Positions 42,488 to 51,892 of a stretch of DNA of 63,950 nucleotides are shown here, piece by piece. The stretch comes from Sphingomonas sp. CFBP 8760. GTDB lineage: Bacteria; Pseudomonadota; Alphaproteobacteria; Sphingomonadales; Sphingomonadaceae. A program made the translations under genes and the position numbers. Every line of letters begins with the position of its first letter. Within the stretch, counting starts at the first letter, position 1. The stretch is from contig NZ_JACYUG010000018.1 in NCBI RefSeq assembly GCF_014841615.1, positions 1 through 63,950 on the forward strand, read 5' to 3'. Below the pieces are notes generated by a model. The model did not search any database. It saw only the letters and a program-made list of their open reading frames with translations, and had not been told where the DNA came from.

Positions 42488-43855
42488 TCAACCGGCCCTT
42501 GTGGGCATGATCCCGGCTTGGCGAGCTTCGTTCGGTTGCGTCAGATGTTTCCGCTTCCGGCCGTCACGTAAGGGGGGTGATTGCACGGTGCCGTTGACCC
42601 GGACGCGGTCGAAGCGCAGCCCCTGCACGCCGTCAGCCACCAGTACCGGGCGCGTCAGTCGCACGTCGATGTCGCGGAACGCGATGTCGTCGATCGTGGT
42701 CTGGCCCGGGTTGGGCCGGATCGTGCCGAATGCGCCAAACCGACCCCTGATCCGCACGAAGGAGAGGCCCCGAACGTGAGACGGCGGCGCGGCCGCGCGT
42801 GGATCGCGATACTGGGTCCAGGGTTCCACCGCGACGATCGCACCGCCGGCGTTGTCGAGTGTGATGTCGCGAAAGGTGACGTTCTCGTACCGCTGCGGCG
42901 TATCGGGGCGCAGCTTCAGGCGGGCAAGCACCATCGCGCCGCTCACGGTGCTTCGTTCCACCACGACATCGCGGATGATCGTGGCCTCGCTGCCGCAGGA
43001 AAAGACCTGATGGCCACGACGGAAATGGCAGTTGCGCACGCGGATGCGCTCCACCGGGGGGCTGTCGGTATCCGACAGGGCGTTCGGCCCCTTCGAGCCC
43101 TTGGCGGCGATGCAGTCGTCGGTGACCGAAAAATAGCAGCCGTCGATCGTCACGTCCTGACAACTGTCGATGTCGATGCCGTCGCTGCTGGGCGCCTGTT
43201 GATAGTCGTCGGGCACCTCGAACCGGGTGCGCCGGACGGTGACGTCGCGGCAGCGATAGAGGTGCAGGTTCCAGAACTGCGAATCCCGGAAGGTGACGCC
43301 GTCGATCGTCACCCCGCGCGACCGCTCGATCAGGGCCAGCCGCGCGCGGGGCAGGCCGATATTGGGGAAGTTGCCCGGATCGGGCGCGGCGGCGCGCCGT
43401 TTCCAGAACAGGTCCCAGACCGGTCGCCCGGCCCCGTCCAGCGTCCCCGCGCCGGTGATCCGCAGTCCGTCGCACGCCGCGGCGTTGATAAGCGCAGGGG
43501 TGAAACTTTCCTCGAAATGCCCCTCGATCCGGGTCCGCTGTGGCGGAAAATGCACCATGTCCGTCGTGCAGCGCAGCACCGCGCCCGCATCGAGATGCAG
43601 GTGGACGCCGGGCTTCAGGAACAGCGCACCGCTGACGAACACGCCGCGCGGGACAACCAGCGTGCCGCCGCCCCGCGCCGCGAGCGCATCGATCCCCGAC
43701 TGGATCGCGCGGGTGTTGACGGTGGCCCCGTCCGCCACCGCCCCGAACGCGCGGATCGATGCCGTGCCGTCCGCCGCGCCCGCCGCCGTCGCGGCGAAGG
43801 GGAGGGCGAGGATCGCGGCGGTCGCCGCCCGGCGATCGGGGCGTGGGCCGGCCAT
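42488..43855 (-). CDS. GH28 polygalacturonase-family hydrolase
   Basis: This is a right-handed beta-helix glycosidase of 455 residues. The N-terminal stretch MAGPRPDRRAATAAILALPFAATAAGA contains a twin-arginine-like signal. IRAFGAVADGATVNTRAIQSGIDALAARGGG is the usual opening. Catalytic motifs appear in order: SSDGIDIDSC (N/S-x-D), VTDDCIAAK (Asp-Asp), RRGHQVFSCGSE (Gly-His) and VLARLKLR (R-x-K). It should hydrolyse galacturonan or unsaturated/terminal galacturonosyl linkages. The C-terminus has an extra basic tail after RVNGTVQSP. It lies two bases from the pelA gene and three from GH106, all one transcript. Confidence 0.88.
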   Translation of the reverse strand: MAGPRPDRRAATAAILALPFAATAAGAADGTASIRAFGAVADGATVNTRAIQSGIDALAARGGGTLVVPRGVFVSGALFLKPGVHLHLDAGAVLRCTTDMVHFPPQRTRIEGHFEESFTPALINAAACDGLRITGAGTLDGAGRPVWDLFWKRRAAAPDPGNFPNIGLPRARLALIERSRGVTIDGVTFRDSQFWNLHLYRCRDVTVRRTRFEVPDDYQQAPSSDGIDIDSCQDVTIDGCYFSVTDDCIAAKGSKGPNALSDTDSPPVERIRVRNCHFRRGHQVFSCGSEATIIRDVVVERSTVSGAMVLARLKLRPDTPQRYENVTFRDITLDNAGGAIVAVEPWTQYRDPRAAAPPSHVRGLSFVRIRGRFGAFGTIRPNPGQTTIDDIAFRDIDVRLTRPVLVADGVQGLRFDRVRVNGTVQSPPLRDGRKRKHLTQPNEARQAGIMPTRAG

Positions 43856-43857
43856 GG

Positions 43858-45168
43858 TCAGCCCTTGCCGCCGGCGGCCGCCCGGTCGAGTACCCGCTGC
43901 GGCTGGGTGACGTACCAGTTGTAGCCGTTGCGGCGGCCGATCGAGATGTCGTTCACGTCGTCATGGATGCGCTGGTCCTTGTCGCCGAAGATCGGTTGCT
44001 GCGTGACCAGATCGTAGTTGCGCGACCATAATGGCCCCGCCCCGGCACGGGCGAACAGCTTGCGCCCCTCCGCCTGCGATACGCGTTCCCACGCATAGCC
44101 ATGGATCGCCCGCGCCTTCAGCCACGCGACGCCGGCATCGATCGCGCGGCGGATGGCGGGGGACGGGTCCGGCTGGTCCATCAGGAACATCAGGACATCG
44201 GTCGTCTCGCCGCTGGCGATCGAGCGGGGCTCGTAGTTGCGCGCGGAGATCGGCGCGAGCGTGAGCGCATCGACCTGTTGCGGCCAGCCGGTGGGCGTGC
44301 CGTTCACCCGGAACTGCGCGGCGAGGATCACGTCGATCGCCCTGCCGACGGCGGCGGTCGCCCGGCGGCGCAGATCGGCCGGCACGAACCGGTAGACCGG
44401 CTGGCCGCCGACATCGCGCAGCATCGTGGCGGCACGGGCGACGGCGTTGTCGTTGAAGGTGATGCCATCGTGAAACCCGCCCTCCAGCGGCCAGACCTGC
44501 GGCCAGCCACCATTGGGATATTGCGCATCCAGCAGGTAGCGGACGCCCTTCACGATGCTGGCGCGGTACCGGTCGCCGTCGCGCCCCGGCTTCTGTTCGA
44601 CCACCTTCGTCAGGAACCGCATCTCCTGGATCGTCGCATCGTTGTCGAGCGTGCCGACGAAGGTCCAGAACCGGTCCTCCGGCGCGTCGAAATTGGACCG
44701 GTCGGGGTCCATCGTCTCGGCATCGTTGGCATAACGCTGGCCCGGCAGGCGCGGCGGGCGCGACCGGTCCTGATTCTTGCTCCAGCCGCCTGCCGGGGTC
44801 TGGAAACTGACGATGCCGTCGGCGATCGTGCGGGCTTCCGGCCCGGCATACCACGCCGCCGGGCGATCGAGCGGCATGTTGTATTCGCCGCCGCCGACTG
44901 CGGTGGGGGGCGGTGGCGGGGTCTGCCCCGGTTTCAGTTCGGCGACGAGCGAGGCGCGGTCCGCCTGCCGCGCCTGCGCCGACCTGGCGAGATAGGCGAG
45001 CCATGCCGGTTGCTGCGCGGGCGGCAGGATCGCCTTCACCCGGTCCGCCGTCAGCGACGGGGCGGGGGTGTTCATCCGCAATACCCGCGCTGCGAGCGGC
45101 GGCGCGACGGTGGAAGCCGCTACGACGGCGATCGGGGCGAGCGCGAAACCGGCGAGGATGATCTTCAT
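43858..45168 (-). CDS. pelA: pectate lyase, PL10 family (PelA)
   Basis: This is a 436-residue exported lyase that cleaves polygalacturonate by beta-elimination. After a signal peptide (KIILAGFALAPIAVVAAS), a linker leads to the PL10 domain. Its blocks are IADGIVSFQTPAGGWSKNQDRS, YLLDAQYPNGGWPQVWPL, GITFNDNAVARAATMLRDV and the C-terminal HDDVNDISIGRRNGYNWYV with the catalytic-region Arg pair. The start at 45168 (MKIILAG) follows AGGAGGGCTCGCCCC, a good ribosome-binding context. It lies in a run of pectin genes, 20 bases after the GH105-fusion gene. Confidence 0.93.
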   Translation of the reverse strand: MKIILAGFALAPIAVVAASTVAPPLAARVLRMNTPAPSLTADRVKAILPPAQQPAWLAYLARSAQARQADRASLVAELKPGQTPPPPPTAVGGGEYNMPLDRPAAWYAGPEARTIADGIVSFQTPAGGWSKNQDRSRPPRLPGQRYANDAETMDPDRSNFDAPEDRFWTFVGTLDNDATIQEMRFLTKVVEQKPGRDGDRYRASIVKGVRYLLDAQYPNGGWPQVWPLEGGFHDGITFNDNAVARAATMLRDVGGQPVYRFVPADLRRRATAAVGRAIDVILAAQFRVNGTPTGWPQQVDALTLAPISARNYEPRSIASGETTDVLMFLMDQPDPSPAIRRAIDAGVAWLKARAIHGYAWERVSQAEGRKLFARAGAGPLWSRNYDLVTQQPIFGDKDQRIHDDVNDISIGRRNGYNWYVTQPQRVLDRAAAGGKG

Positions 45169-45188
45169 GGGGCGAGCCCTCCTGATCG

Positions 45189-47453
45189 TTATCGTTTGGC
45201 GAAGTCGAAGCGGGTGGCGGCGACGAACCGGTCCCACGCCGCCGCCGTCGGGAAATCGAGCCCACGGTCCCAGCCCGCGCCCGAATAATAGGTGAACGGA
45301 ACCCCGGGGGTGACGCGGACGAGGACGAGATAGTTGTTCGCATCCTCCGCGAAGCCCTGCACCATCGCCGGATCGACCGCGACGGTCAGCGACAGCGCGC
45401 CGTGCCCGGCGTCGGCGGGTTCATGGAAGGTCAGCAGCCCGCGCGCCGCATCGCGCACGACTTGCCCCTTGCCGCCGCCGCCCGCCCGCTTGCCGATGCC
45501 GATCGCGACGACCAGCGGATCGGTGGTGTCGGACCGCAGGGTCGAGGTCATCCGCGTGAAGTTCGATCCCATCGGCAGGTCGAACCGGCGTTCCTCCCAC
45601 ACCTTGCGCACGACATCGACCGGGAACGGCCTGTACGTCACCGCGAACGAGGCGGTATCGCCGCCGGTGGCGATGATGCGGTGCGTGGCCCAGTTGCGCG
45701 ACGTCCACAGCTTGTTGTCCTGCCAGATGCCGAGGCCGCCGCCGCCACGGCCGCCGCCGACATCGTAGAAGTCCAGCCCCTCGCCCCGATCGATGTGGTA
45801 ATTGGGGAACTTCAGCTGCCGGCGCATGAAGGGCCAGCGCACCCGCTTGCCCCACACGTCGATGCCCGATCCCGAGGGCGGCTCCTTCGCCTCCAGCGCA
45901 GGGCCGTAGATGCGGAAGGCGACGCGGTCGTTCTCCCACAGGATATCGTCCAGCCGTTCGGTGGCGTGGTAGGCGAGGGCGCGGGGGCGGCGGTCGTCGC
46001 CCGTCGGCGGCGTCAGCGGTTCGATCGTGGAGGGGCGGCCGGCGGCGGCGGGATCATAGGCCAGCGCCTGCGTCGCGCGAACCTCGGCCGCGCGGCGCGT
46101 CCGCTCCTCGGGGGTGTTGATGGTGACGGGGGGCGGGGGCTGCGGTGTCGTCGCCGCGATCAGGGCCGCGTCGTCGCGAGCGGGTTCGGGTTCGGGCAGG
46201 GTGCGGGGGGCGGCGCGCAGCCGGGCCACCTCGCTGCCCGCCAGCAGATAGCCGCCGGTGGCATAGAGGCCGACATCGTCGGGCCGGGTCGGGACGGGCT
46301 GGTCCCCGGTCTTCTGCGCGGCGCCGACCAGCCCCGATGGCAGGACATGGCGGTTGAGCGCCGCCCAGCCCCGCGTCACCACGCGTGCGTAGCGGTCGCG
46401 GGGAAGCAGGCCGTGGTTGATCCCCCAGGCGAGGCCATAGGTGAGCAGGCCGCTGCCCGAGGTTTCCGGTTCGGGAAACGCCTGCGGATCGAGCAGGCTG
46501 GCGCGCCACAGGCCATCGGGCTGTTGCAACTCCGCGATCCGGCCCGCCAGCGTCCGGTATTGGTCGATATAATAGTCGCGGCCCTCGAAGGTGGCGGGCA
46601 TCGCCTCGATCGTGCGGGCGAGGCCGGCCAGCACCCAGCCATTGCCGCGCGCCCACATCACCGGGCGCCCATTGGGCGATGGCCGGTCGATGAAGCGGGC
46701 GTCGCGGTAGAACAGCCGGTGTTCGGGCGACCATAGCCGCGCTGCCGTGCGCCGCCATTCGGCATCCATCGCGCGGAGATATTTCGGATCGCCGGTCAAT
46801 GCGGTGGCGCGGGCGAGGACGGGGGGCGCCATGAACAGCGCGTCGCACCACCACCAGACCAGCGGATCGTCCGCCTTCGCCTGTCGTGCCAGATGCGGAA
46901 CGCCGTAATCCAGCCGCTGCTGCAACGGCATCAGCACGCCTTCCTGCCGCCGCCGGGCATAGAGTTCGGCATAGAGATCGCCGACCGCCACGTCGTCGGC
47001 GTTGAGCAGCGTGCGGGCCGACCGTGCGCCGCGCAGCCCGTAATTGTAATGCTCCGCCACCGCGGTCAGGAAGCGCAGCGTATCGGGCCGGTCGGACAGG
47101 CGGGCGAGGCGGGCCGCCCCGACATAGAAGGCCGCCGCGACCCAGTTCGATCCGATCTCGTGCAGCGCGCTGCCGGTCGCCAGCGCGATCGGCCGCCGGC
47201 TCATGTCGGCGATCTGCACCGACGCGACATATTCCATCGCGCGGATCACGGCGGCGCGATCGGGCGCCCGGTCGCCATCGAATCGCAGGTCGGGGCGGGG
47301 CAGGGGCGTGAGCCATGCCGTCTCCATCCCGATTACCGCCGCCGTCGGTGGCGAAGCCGGCGCGGGCGCGCGCTGCGCCATCGCCGGCTGCGTCGACAGG
47401 ACCGTCGCCGCAAGGGCGGTAATGACGGGGGAGAGTACCCGGCGAACGATCAT
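45189..47453 (-). CDS. GH105 unsaturated uronyl hydrolase fused to DUF4861-like domain
   Basis: This is a 754-residue exported protein with two parts. Residues about 60-415 are an (alpha/alpha)6 GH105/GH88 hydrolase (YteR-like). The marks are HYNYGL, LMPLQQRLDYGVPHLARQAKADDPLVWWWCDALFMAPP, PVMWARGNGWVLAGL and ETSGSGLLTYGLAWGINHG. These enzymes remove the unsaturated galacturonosyl residue left by lyases. Residues about 480-754 (RPRALAYHATERLDDILWENDRVAFRIYGPAL onwards) look like a DUF4861 beta-domain, otherwise found as a separate protein in pectin loci. A Pro/Glu-rich linker separates them. Signal peptide: SPVITALAATVLSTQPAMA. Confidence 0.85.
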   Translation of the reverse strand: MIVRRVLSPVITALAATVLSTQPAMAQRAPAPASPPTAAVIGMETAWLTPLPRPDLRFDGDRAPDRAAVIRAMEYVASVQIADMSRRPIALATGSALHEIGSNWVAAAFYVGAARLARLSDRPDTLRFLTAVAEHYNYGLRGARSARTLLNADDVAVGDLYAELYARRRQEGVLMPLQQRLDYGVPHLARQAKADDPLVWWWCDALFMAPPVLARATALTGDPKYLRAMDAEWRRTAARLWSPEHRLFYRDARFIDRPSPNGRPVMWARGNGWVLAGLARTIEAMPATFEGRDYYIDQYRTLAGRIAELQQPDGLWRASLLDPQAFPEPETSGSGLLTYGLAWGINHGLLPRDRYARVVTRGWAALNRHVLPSGLVGAAQKTGDQPVPTRPDDVGLYATGGYLLAGSEVARLRAAPRTLPEPEPARDDAALIAATTPQPPPPVTINTPEERTRRAAEVRATQALAYDPAAAGRPSTIEPLTPPTGDDRRPRALAYHATERLDDILWENDRVAFRIYGPALEAKEPPSGSGIDVWGKRVRWPFMRRQLKFPNYHIDRGEGLDFYDVGGGRGGGGLGIWQDNKLWTSRNWATHRIIATGGDTASFAVTYRPFPVDVVRKVWEERRFDLPMGSNFTRMTSTLRSDTTDPLVVAIGIGKRAGGGGKGQVVRDAARGLLTFHEPADAGHGALSLTVAVDPAMVQGFAEDANNYLVLVRVTPGVPFTYYSGAGWDRGLDFPTAAAWDRFVAATRFDFAKR

Positions 47454-47549
47454 GCCATTTCTCCATCCGACCGGCTGCGGGTCGTCATCGTATAAAAACG
47501 GGTCCGCGCCCGAAGTCGCGGACCCCAGGGCCGCTGGCAGCGAGGGGAA

Positions 47550-50378
47550 TTAGTACCGCCAGCGGAAGCCAAACAGAATCTCGCGACCGAAATGCCGGTA
47601 GTTCGACACGCGGTTGGTGGTGTCGACATAGGCGTCGGTGAACGTGTCGGTCAGGTTCACCGCCTCCAGCGTCAGCGAGATCTTCTTCGTCAGGTCGTAA
47701 CGGAACGAGGCATCGATGTTGGTCGTGCCGTTCTGCCCCGCCTCGTCATTGCCGTTGCCGCCGGGAAACGCGGTCAGGTAGCGATCGCGATAGGCGGCCG
47801 ACACGCGCGCGCTGAAACCGTCGCGCTCGAAATACAGCGTCGTGTTGAAGATGTTCGACGACTGGCCGGTCAGCCGGTTGAACGACGGCGCCTGCGGCGT
47901 GCCGTAATTCACCCGCGAGGCGACATGGGTGTAGTTGCCGATGAAGCCGAAGCCGTTGAACGGCGCGGGCAGGAACGAGAAGGGTTGCTGGTACTGGACC
48001 TCGATCCCCTTCAGCGTGCCGCCGGTGCCGTTGATGTTGCGCGTGACCTGAAAATTCTGGTCGGGCGACGACGGGGTGCCGATCAGCAGCGAATCCGGCA
48101 GGCCCAACTCGCGCCACGGCACGACCGAGATGTCGGTGGAGATGAACGAGTCGATCCGCTTGAAGAAGCCCGCCACCGCCAGCAGCGCTTCCGGCGCGAA
48201 ATACCATTCGGCCGACAGGTCGACATTCTTGGCACGGAACGGCTTGAGCAACGGGTTGCCGTAGTTGATCGTCTGGCCGGAGGTGTTGAGCGACCCGCCC
48301 GGCGTCAGGTTGCCCAGCGGCGGACGCGACATCACCTTGGCGGTACCGAACCGGACGACGAACTTGTCGGTCACGTCCAGCGCCATGTTCGCCGAGGGCA
48401 GATAGTCGTTATACTTGTTGTCGGCGGTCACGTAGGCGGCGTTCAGGAACCCCGACGATGCGGTTTCCGTGCGCGCGTAGCGGAACCCGAAATTGCCCCG
48501 TGCGGTCATCCCGAGGAACGGCATCGTGAAATCGAGCTGCGCGTAGAGCCCGGTGTCCTTTTCCGTGACCGCGCGGTCGCTGCTGAGGTTGGGGTTGATC
48601 GGATAGTTGGTGAACAGCCCCAGCCGGTCGGTCAGTTTCCCGATGTCGGGCGTGTAGTAGTTCAGGTCCGACCCCGCCGGTATGTCCAGCCCGCCGTCGA
48701 TCGTCTCCACCTTGCCCAGCCCGTCGACGCCGCGGATCTGCTCGCCGGCGGACAGCACGCGGTTGCGGTTGCGGCCAAAGGTGGTGAAATCATAATGGCG
48801 GCGCTCGCCGCCCAGCTTCAGCGTCAACCGCTCGTCGAGATCATAGGCGAGGGCGCCCGAGAACGCGTCGAGGATATAGTCCGCGCCGGACTCGCTCGAC
48901 CGGAATTCGGTGAGCGTATAGGCATTGGGATCGGCGACGTTGAAACCGTATTTGATGAGCGGCAGGCGGTCGTTGTCGCGGAAATCGTAGGTGTAGCCCT
49001 TCACGTTCAGCGCATCGAACTGGTACGAGATCGAGACCGGCGTGCGCGCCCGCGACAGCGAGCGGCCGATCTTGAGCTGCCCGCGGAACCGGTCGGTGAA
49101 GGCGTGTTTGGCGTTCAGCGACACCTGCGTGAATTCGGTCTCGTTGCGGTCGAAACCGTTCTCCGACCGGACATCGACATTGTCGAACACGCCGTAGACC
49201 AGCATGTTGCGGTCATTGACCTCGAAATCGCGGACGACCGTCTCGCGGACGCCGGTGGCGGTGCCGCGGCTGAACGAGATCACGCCGACGTTCGGGCTCT
49301 CGAATTCCTGATTGAACCGCGAATGCAACGCATCGATCACGACCTCGGTATCGTCGCCCGGTTTCCATTGCAGGGCGGCGGTGATGCCCAGCCGATCCTC
49401 GTTGAACTGGCCATAGGTGTAGCGCGGGATGCGCGGATAGAAGGCATTGAGCAACCGCGTCCGGTCCGCCGGGGTCGTGCAGCTGGTGCAGCCGCCGAAA
49501 TTCTGGTTGGCCCCATAGGGCAATGCCGCGCTGCCGCTCTGCCAGCGGGTGGTGTTGAAGCTCTCGCTGGTCGGCTTGCGTTCCGAATAGGCGACCGACA
49601 CCAGCCCGCCCCAGGTCTGGTCGTCGTTCGACCAGCTGAACAGCGTGGCGATACGCGGCAGCACCTGTTTCGACAGGTCGTTGTAAGATGCCTGCCCGGA
49701 TACCGCGGAATCGAACCCCGCGCCGAAATCGAGCGGCCGTCCGGTCTGGAGATCGACGGTCGCGCCCAGCGACCCCTCCTCGATCTCGGCCGACTGGGTC
49801 TTGCGGACCGTGATGCTGTTGAACAGTTCGGATGCGAAGATCGAGAAATCGAACCCGCGCCCGCGATTGCCGCCCGCCGCCGCCTGCGCTTCCAGCCCGT
49901 TGATGCGGACGCGGGTAAAATCCGACCCCAGACCGCGCACGCTGATCGACCGGCCCTGACCGGCTTCACGCTCGATGGTGATGCCGGGCAGGCGCTGGAT
50001 CGATTCCGCGAGGTTCAGGTCGGGGAAATCGGCCATGTCCTCGGCCAGGATCGCGTCGACCGCGCCGGCCTCGGTCTTCTTGATGTTGAGCGCGCGTTGC
50101 AGGCTGGAGCGGAAGCCGGTGACGACGATCTCGCCCGACTGTTCGTCGGTGACGGCAGCATCGGGACCAGCATCCGTGGTCGGCGCCTGTGCGGTGGTAT
50201 CGGGCGCGATCTGGTCGCCGGGCGCGCTGGCGGCGGCGGGCGGGGCGGTGGTCGCCGATGGCGGCGTCGAGGGCGCAGGCACGGTCTGGGCCGCTGCCGC
50301 ATCGGCCCCGATCAGTATCGCCGAGCAGGATACGGTCGCCAGCAACGACCCCATCCGCGTCATCAACATGTTCTGCAT
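47550..50378 (-). CDS. TonB-dependent outer-membrane receptor for pectin oligosaccharides
   Basis: This is a 942-residue TonB-dependent receptor of the sugar-importing type. A signal peptide (RMGSLLATVSCSAILIGADAAAAQ) and a Pro/Ala/Thr-rich spacer lead to the TonB-box region GEIVVTGFRSSLQRALNIKK. The plug domain contains LNLAESIQRLPGITIEREAGQGRSISVRGLG, and a long beta-barrel ends in REILFGFRWRY with an aromatic C-terminal residue. The ATG at 50378 has GGGAG five bases upstream; the frame can begin at a TTG (50396). Its place in the middle of pectin lyase/hydrolase genes indicates import of galacturonan or rhamnogalacturonan fragments. No SusD-like partner is present. Confidence 0.93.
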   Translation of the reverse strand: MQNMLMTRMGSLLATVSCSAILIGADAAAAQTVPAPSTPPSATTAPPAAASAPGDQIAPDTTAQAPTTDAGPDAAVTDEQSGEIVVTGFRSSLQRALNIKKTEAGAVDAILAEDMADFPDLNLAESIQRLPGITIEREAGQGRSISVRGLGSDFTRVRINGLEAQAAAGGNRGRGFDFSIFASELFNSITVRKTQSAEIEEGSLGATVDLQTGRPLDFGAGFDSAVSGQASYNDLSKQVLPRIATLFSWSNDDQTWGGLVSVAYSERKPTSESFNTTRWQSGSAALPYGANQNFGGCTSCTTPADRTRLLNAFYPRIPRYTYGQFNEDRLGITAALQWKPGDDTEVVIDALHSRFNQEFESPNVGVISFSRGTATGVRETVVRDFEVNDRNMLVYGVFDNVDVRSENGFDRNETEFTQVSLNAKHAFTDRFRGQLKIGRSLSRARTPVSISYQFDALNVKGYTYDFRDNDRLPLIKYGFNVADPNAYTLTEFRSSESGADYILDAFSGALAYDLDERLTLKLGGERRHYDFTTFGRNRNRVLSAGEQIRGVDGLGKVETIDGGLDIPAGSDLNYYTPDIGKLTDRLGLFTNYPINPNLSSDRAVTEKDTGLYAQLDFTMPFLGMTARGNFGFRYARTETASSGFLNAAYVTADNKYNDYLPSANMALDVTDKFVVRFGTAKVMSRPPLGNLTPGGSLNTSGQTINYGNPLLKPFRAKNVDLSAEWYFAPEALLAVAGFFKRIDSFISTDISVVPWRELGLPDSLLIGTPSSPDQNFQVTRNINGTGGTLKGIEVQYQQPFSFLPAPFNGFGFIGNYTHVASRVNYGTPQAPSFNRLTGQSSNIFNTTLYFERDGFSARVSAAYRDRYLTAFPGGNGNDEAGQNGTTNIDASFRYDLTKKISLTLEAVNLTDTFTDAYVDTTNRVSNYRHFGREILFGFRWRY

Positions 50379-50500
50379 ATCCACTCCCATCGGCAACTGA
50401 CACCGGTGTCATCAGAAGAACGGCTGGTTCACCGTTTCTTATCGATTCTGTCATGAAGTTGTATGCCAACTTTTCGGATGGCGCAACTCATTCCGTTTTA

Positions 50501-50514
50501 TGGAAAAAATTCCA
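50501..50514. promoter_or_regulatory. candidate operator upstream of the TonB receptor
   Basis: A palindrome TGGAA-AAAA-TTCCA lies about 120 bases before the receptor start, in an AT-rich stretch that contrasts strongly with the surrounding GC-rich DNA. Further TTCC/GGAA half-sites flank it (50491 and 50521). A second motif, GTTG-TATGC-CAAC, lies at 50458-50470. Either may be a binding site for a pectin-responsive repressor; the regulator is not in the window. Confidence 0.4.
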
Positions 50515-50528
50515 TTATTTGGAACGGA

Positions 50529-51875
50529 TCATGTCTTCGCGACCTCGACCATGTAGACGTGGTTGCGCCCGTGCATGTTCGACCCGAACACGATCCAGCG
50601 ATTGTCGGGGGTGAAGGTCAGGTTGGGTTCCAGCCGGTAATCGTGCCGGCCCATGTCGACCAGCCGTTCGCCGCGCAGCACCTCCGGCGTGACGAGCGCG
50701 GGGTCGTAGACCTCGGTATCCCCGTCCCTGACCGGTTCCGGGCGCAGCAGCACCAGCCATTTGCCGTCCGGCGCATGGGCGACCATGTCGGCATCGCCGC
50801 CATCGCCCGCGAACAGCGTGCCGTCGGGCGAGATGTTGAAATGCACCGACCAGTCGTTCTGGTCGACCCGCCGCCACAGGCGTCGTCCCGTCGCCAGTTC
50901 CAGCCCCGCGACCCAGAACACCTGCCCGCGCGGGGTCTGGAGATCGTACCAGACCCATTTGCCGTCGGGGCTGAAGAATTCATGACCCCAGATTTCCATG
51001 TTCATCGTGCGCCGGTGCATCGCGACGGGATCGCCGCCATCGGCGCGGATGCGCCACATGCGGGTCACCCGGTGCCACGGCCCTTCGTGCGAATAGATGA
51101 TCTGTTGCGGATCGGTGGGGGAGAATTGCGCGTGGTTCAGCCAGTCGGTCGATTGCAGCAGCACGCGCCGCCGGCCGGTCTTCAGGTCGATGACGAACAA
51201 TTCCATCGGCACTCGCGCCGCCCAGCGTTGCAGCATCCGCACGCCCTTCGCCTTGGCGAAGTTGAGCGGGCGGCCATCGGGGCCGTTGGCGGCATATTCC
51301 GCCTGCCCGAACCGGCGATTGCGCGGATCGGGCACGTCGGGTTGCAGCGGCGTGTCGCCATGCGCGATGGTGCAGACCAGCATCGTCTCGTCGGCGTTCA
51401 CCGACCAGCATTGCCCCTGATCCAGCCGGGCGACCCGGCGCGACCGGCGGCTGTCGAGATCGATCGCGTAGACGGTGCGCGGCCGGTCGCTCGGCTGGCC
51501 CTCGCCCGGATCGGATATCCAGTAATAGGCGGTGCGCGTCCGCCGTGCGGCGCAGAGCAGTTCGGCGCGCGGATCGGCCACCAGCATCCGGCGACGGCGG
51601 GTGGTCAGGTCGACCGTGACGATCCCGGCCGGCGTCGACATCACCATCGCGTCCCCCTGCGGCGTGAAAGTGGGGCGATAGAAATACGCCTTGCCGCCGC
51701 CCTCGTCGCCCGACAGGCGGACGATGCGGTGGCCGGTCTTCGGATCGATCCAGTCGACCGGCACCGGTCCGGTCGCCCCGGCGCCTTCCTGCGCCAGCAC
51801 GGGTGTCGCGATCGCGGCGGTGGCGGAGGCCGCGACGGTGCCGCGCATCATGTCGCGCCGGGTCAGTGCGGTCAT
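50529..51875 (-). CDS. oligogalacturonate lyase (PL22-like)
   Basis: This is a 448-residue seven-bladed beta-propeller protein matching oligogalacturonate lyases, which split short galacturonides to unsaturated products. A twin-arginine-type leader (TRRDMMRGTVAASATAAIATPVLA) suggests export. Blocks seen include GHRIVRLSGDEGGGKAYFYRPTFTPQGD, QCWSVNADETMLVCTIAHGD, HAQFSPTDPQQIIYSHEGPWHRVTRMW, MEIWGHEFFSPDGKWVWYD and HFNISPDGTLFAGDGGD, which carry the conserved His residues. The start is ATG 51875 with GGAAGA upstream. An ATG at 51896 overlapping the previous stop (ATGA) is an alternative. Confidence 0.9.
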   Translation of the reverse strand: MTALTRRDMMRGTVAASATAAIATPVLAQEGAGATGPVPVDWIDPKTGHRIVRLSGDEGGGKAYFYRPTFTPQGDAMVMSTPAGIVTVDLTTRRRRMLVADPRAELLCAARRTRTAYYWISDPGEGQPSDRPRTVYAIDLDSRRSRRVARLDQGQCWSVNADETMLVCTIAHGDTPLQPDVPDPRNRRFGQAEYAANGPDGRPLNFAKAKGVRMLQRWAARVPMELFVIDLKTGRRRVLLQSTDWLNHAQFSPTDPQQIIYSHEGPWHRVTRMWRIRADGGDPVAMHRRTMNMEIWGHEFFSPDGKWVWYDLQTPRGQVFWVAGLELATGRRLWRRVDQNDWSVHFNISPDGTLFAGDGGDADMVAHAPDGKWLVLLRPEPVRDGDTEVYDPALVTPEVLRGERLVDMGRHDYRLEPNLTFTPDNRWIVFGSNMHGRNHVYMVEVAKT

Positions 51876-51892
51876 GGTCGGTCTTCCTTCGG

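Noticed and set aside
47592..50456. 954-residue open frame on the plus strand
   Set aside because: It is the exact antisense of the TonB receptor and is rich in Arg/Gly without domains; high GC leaves antisense frames open.
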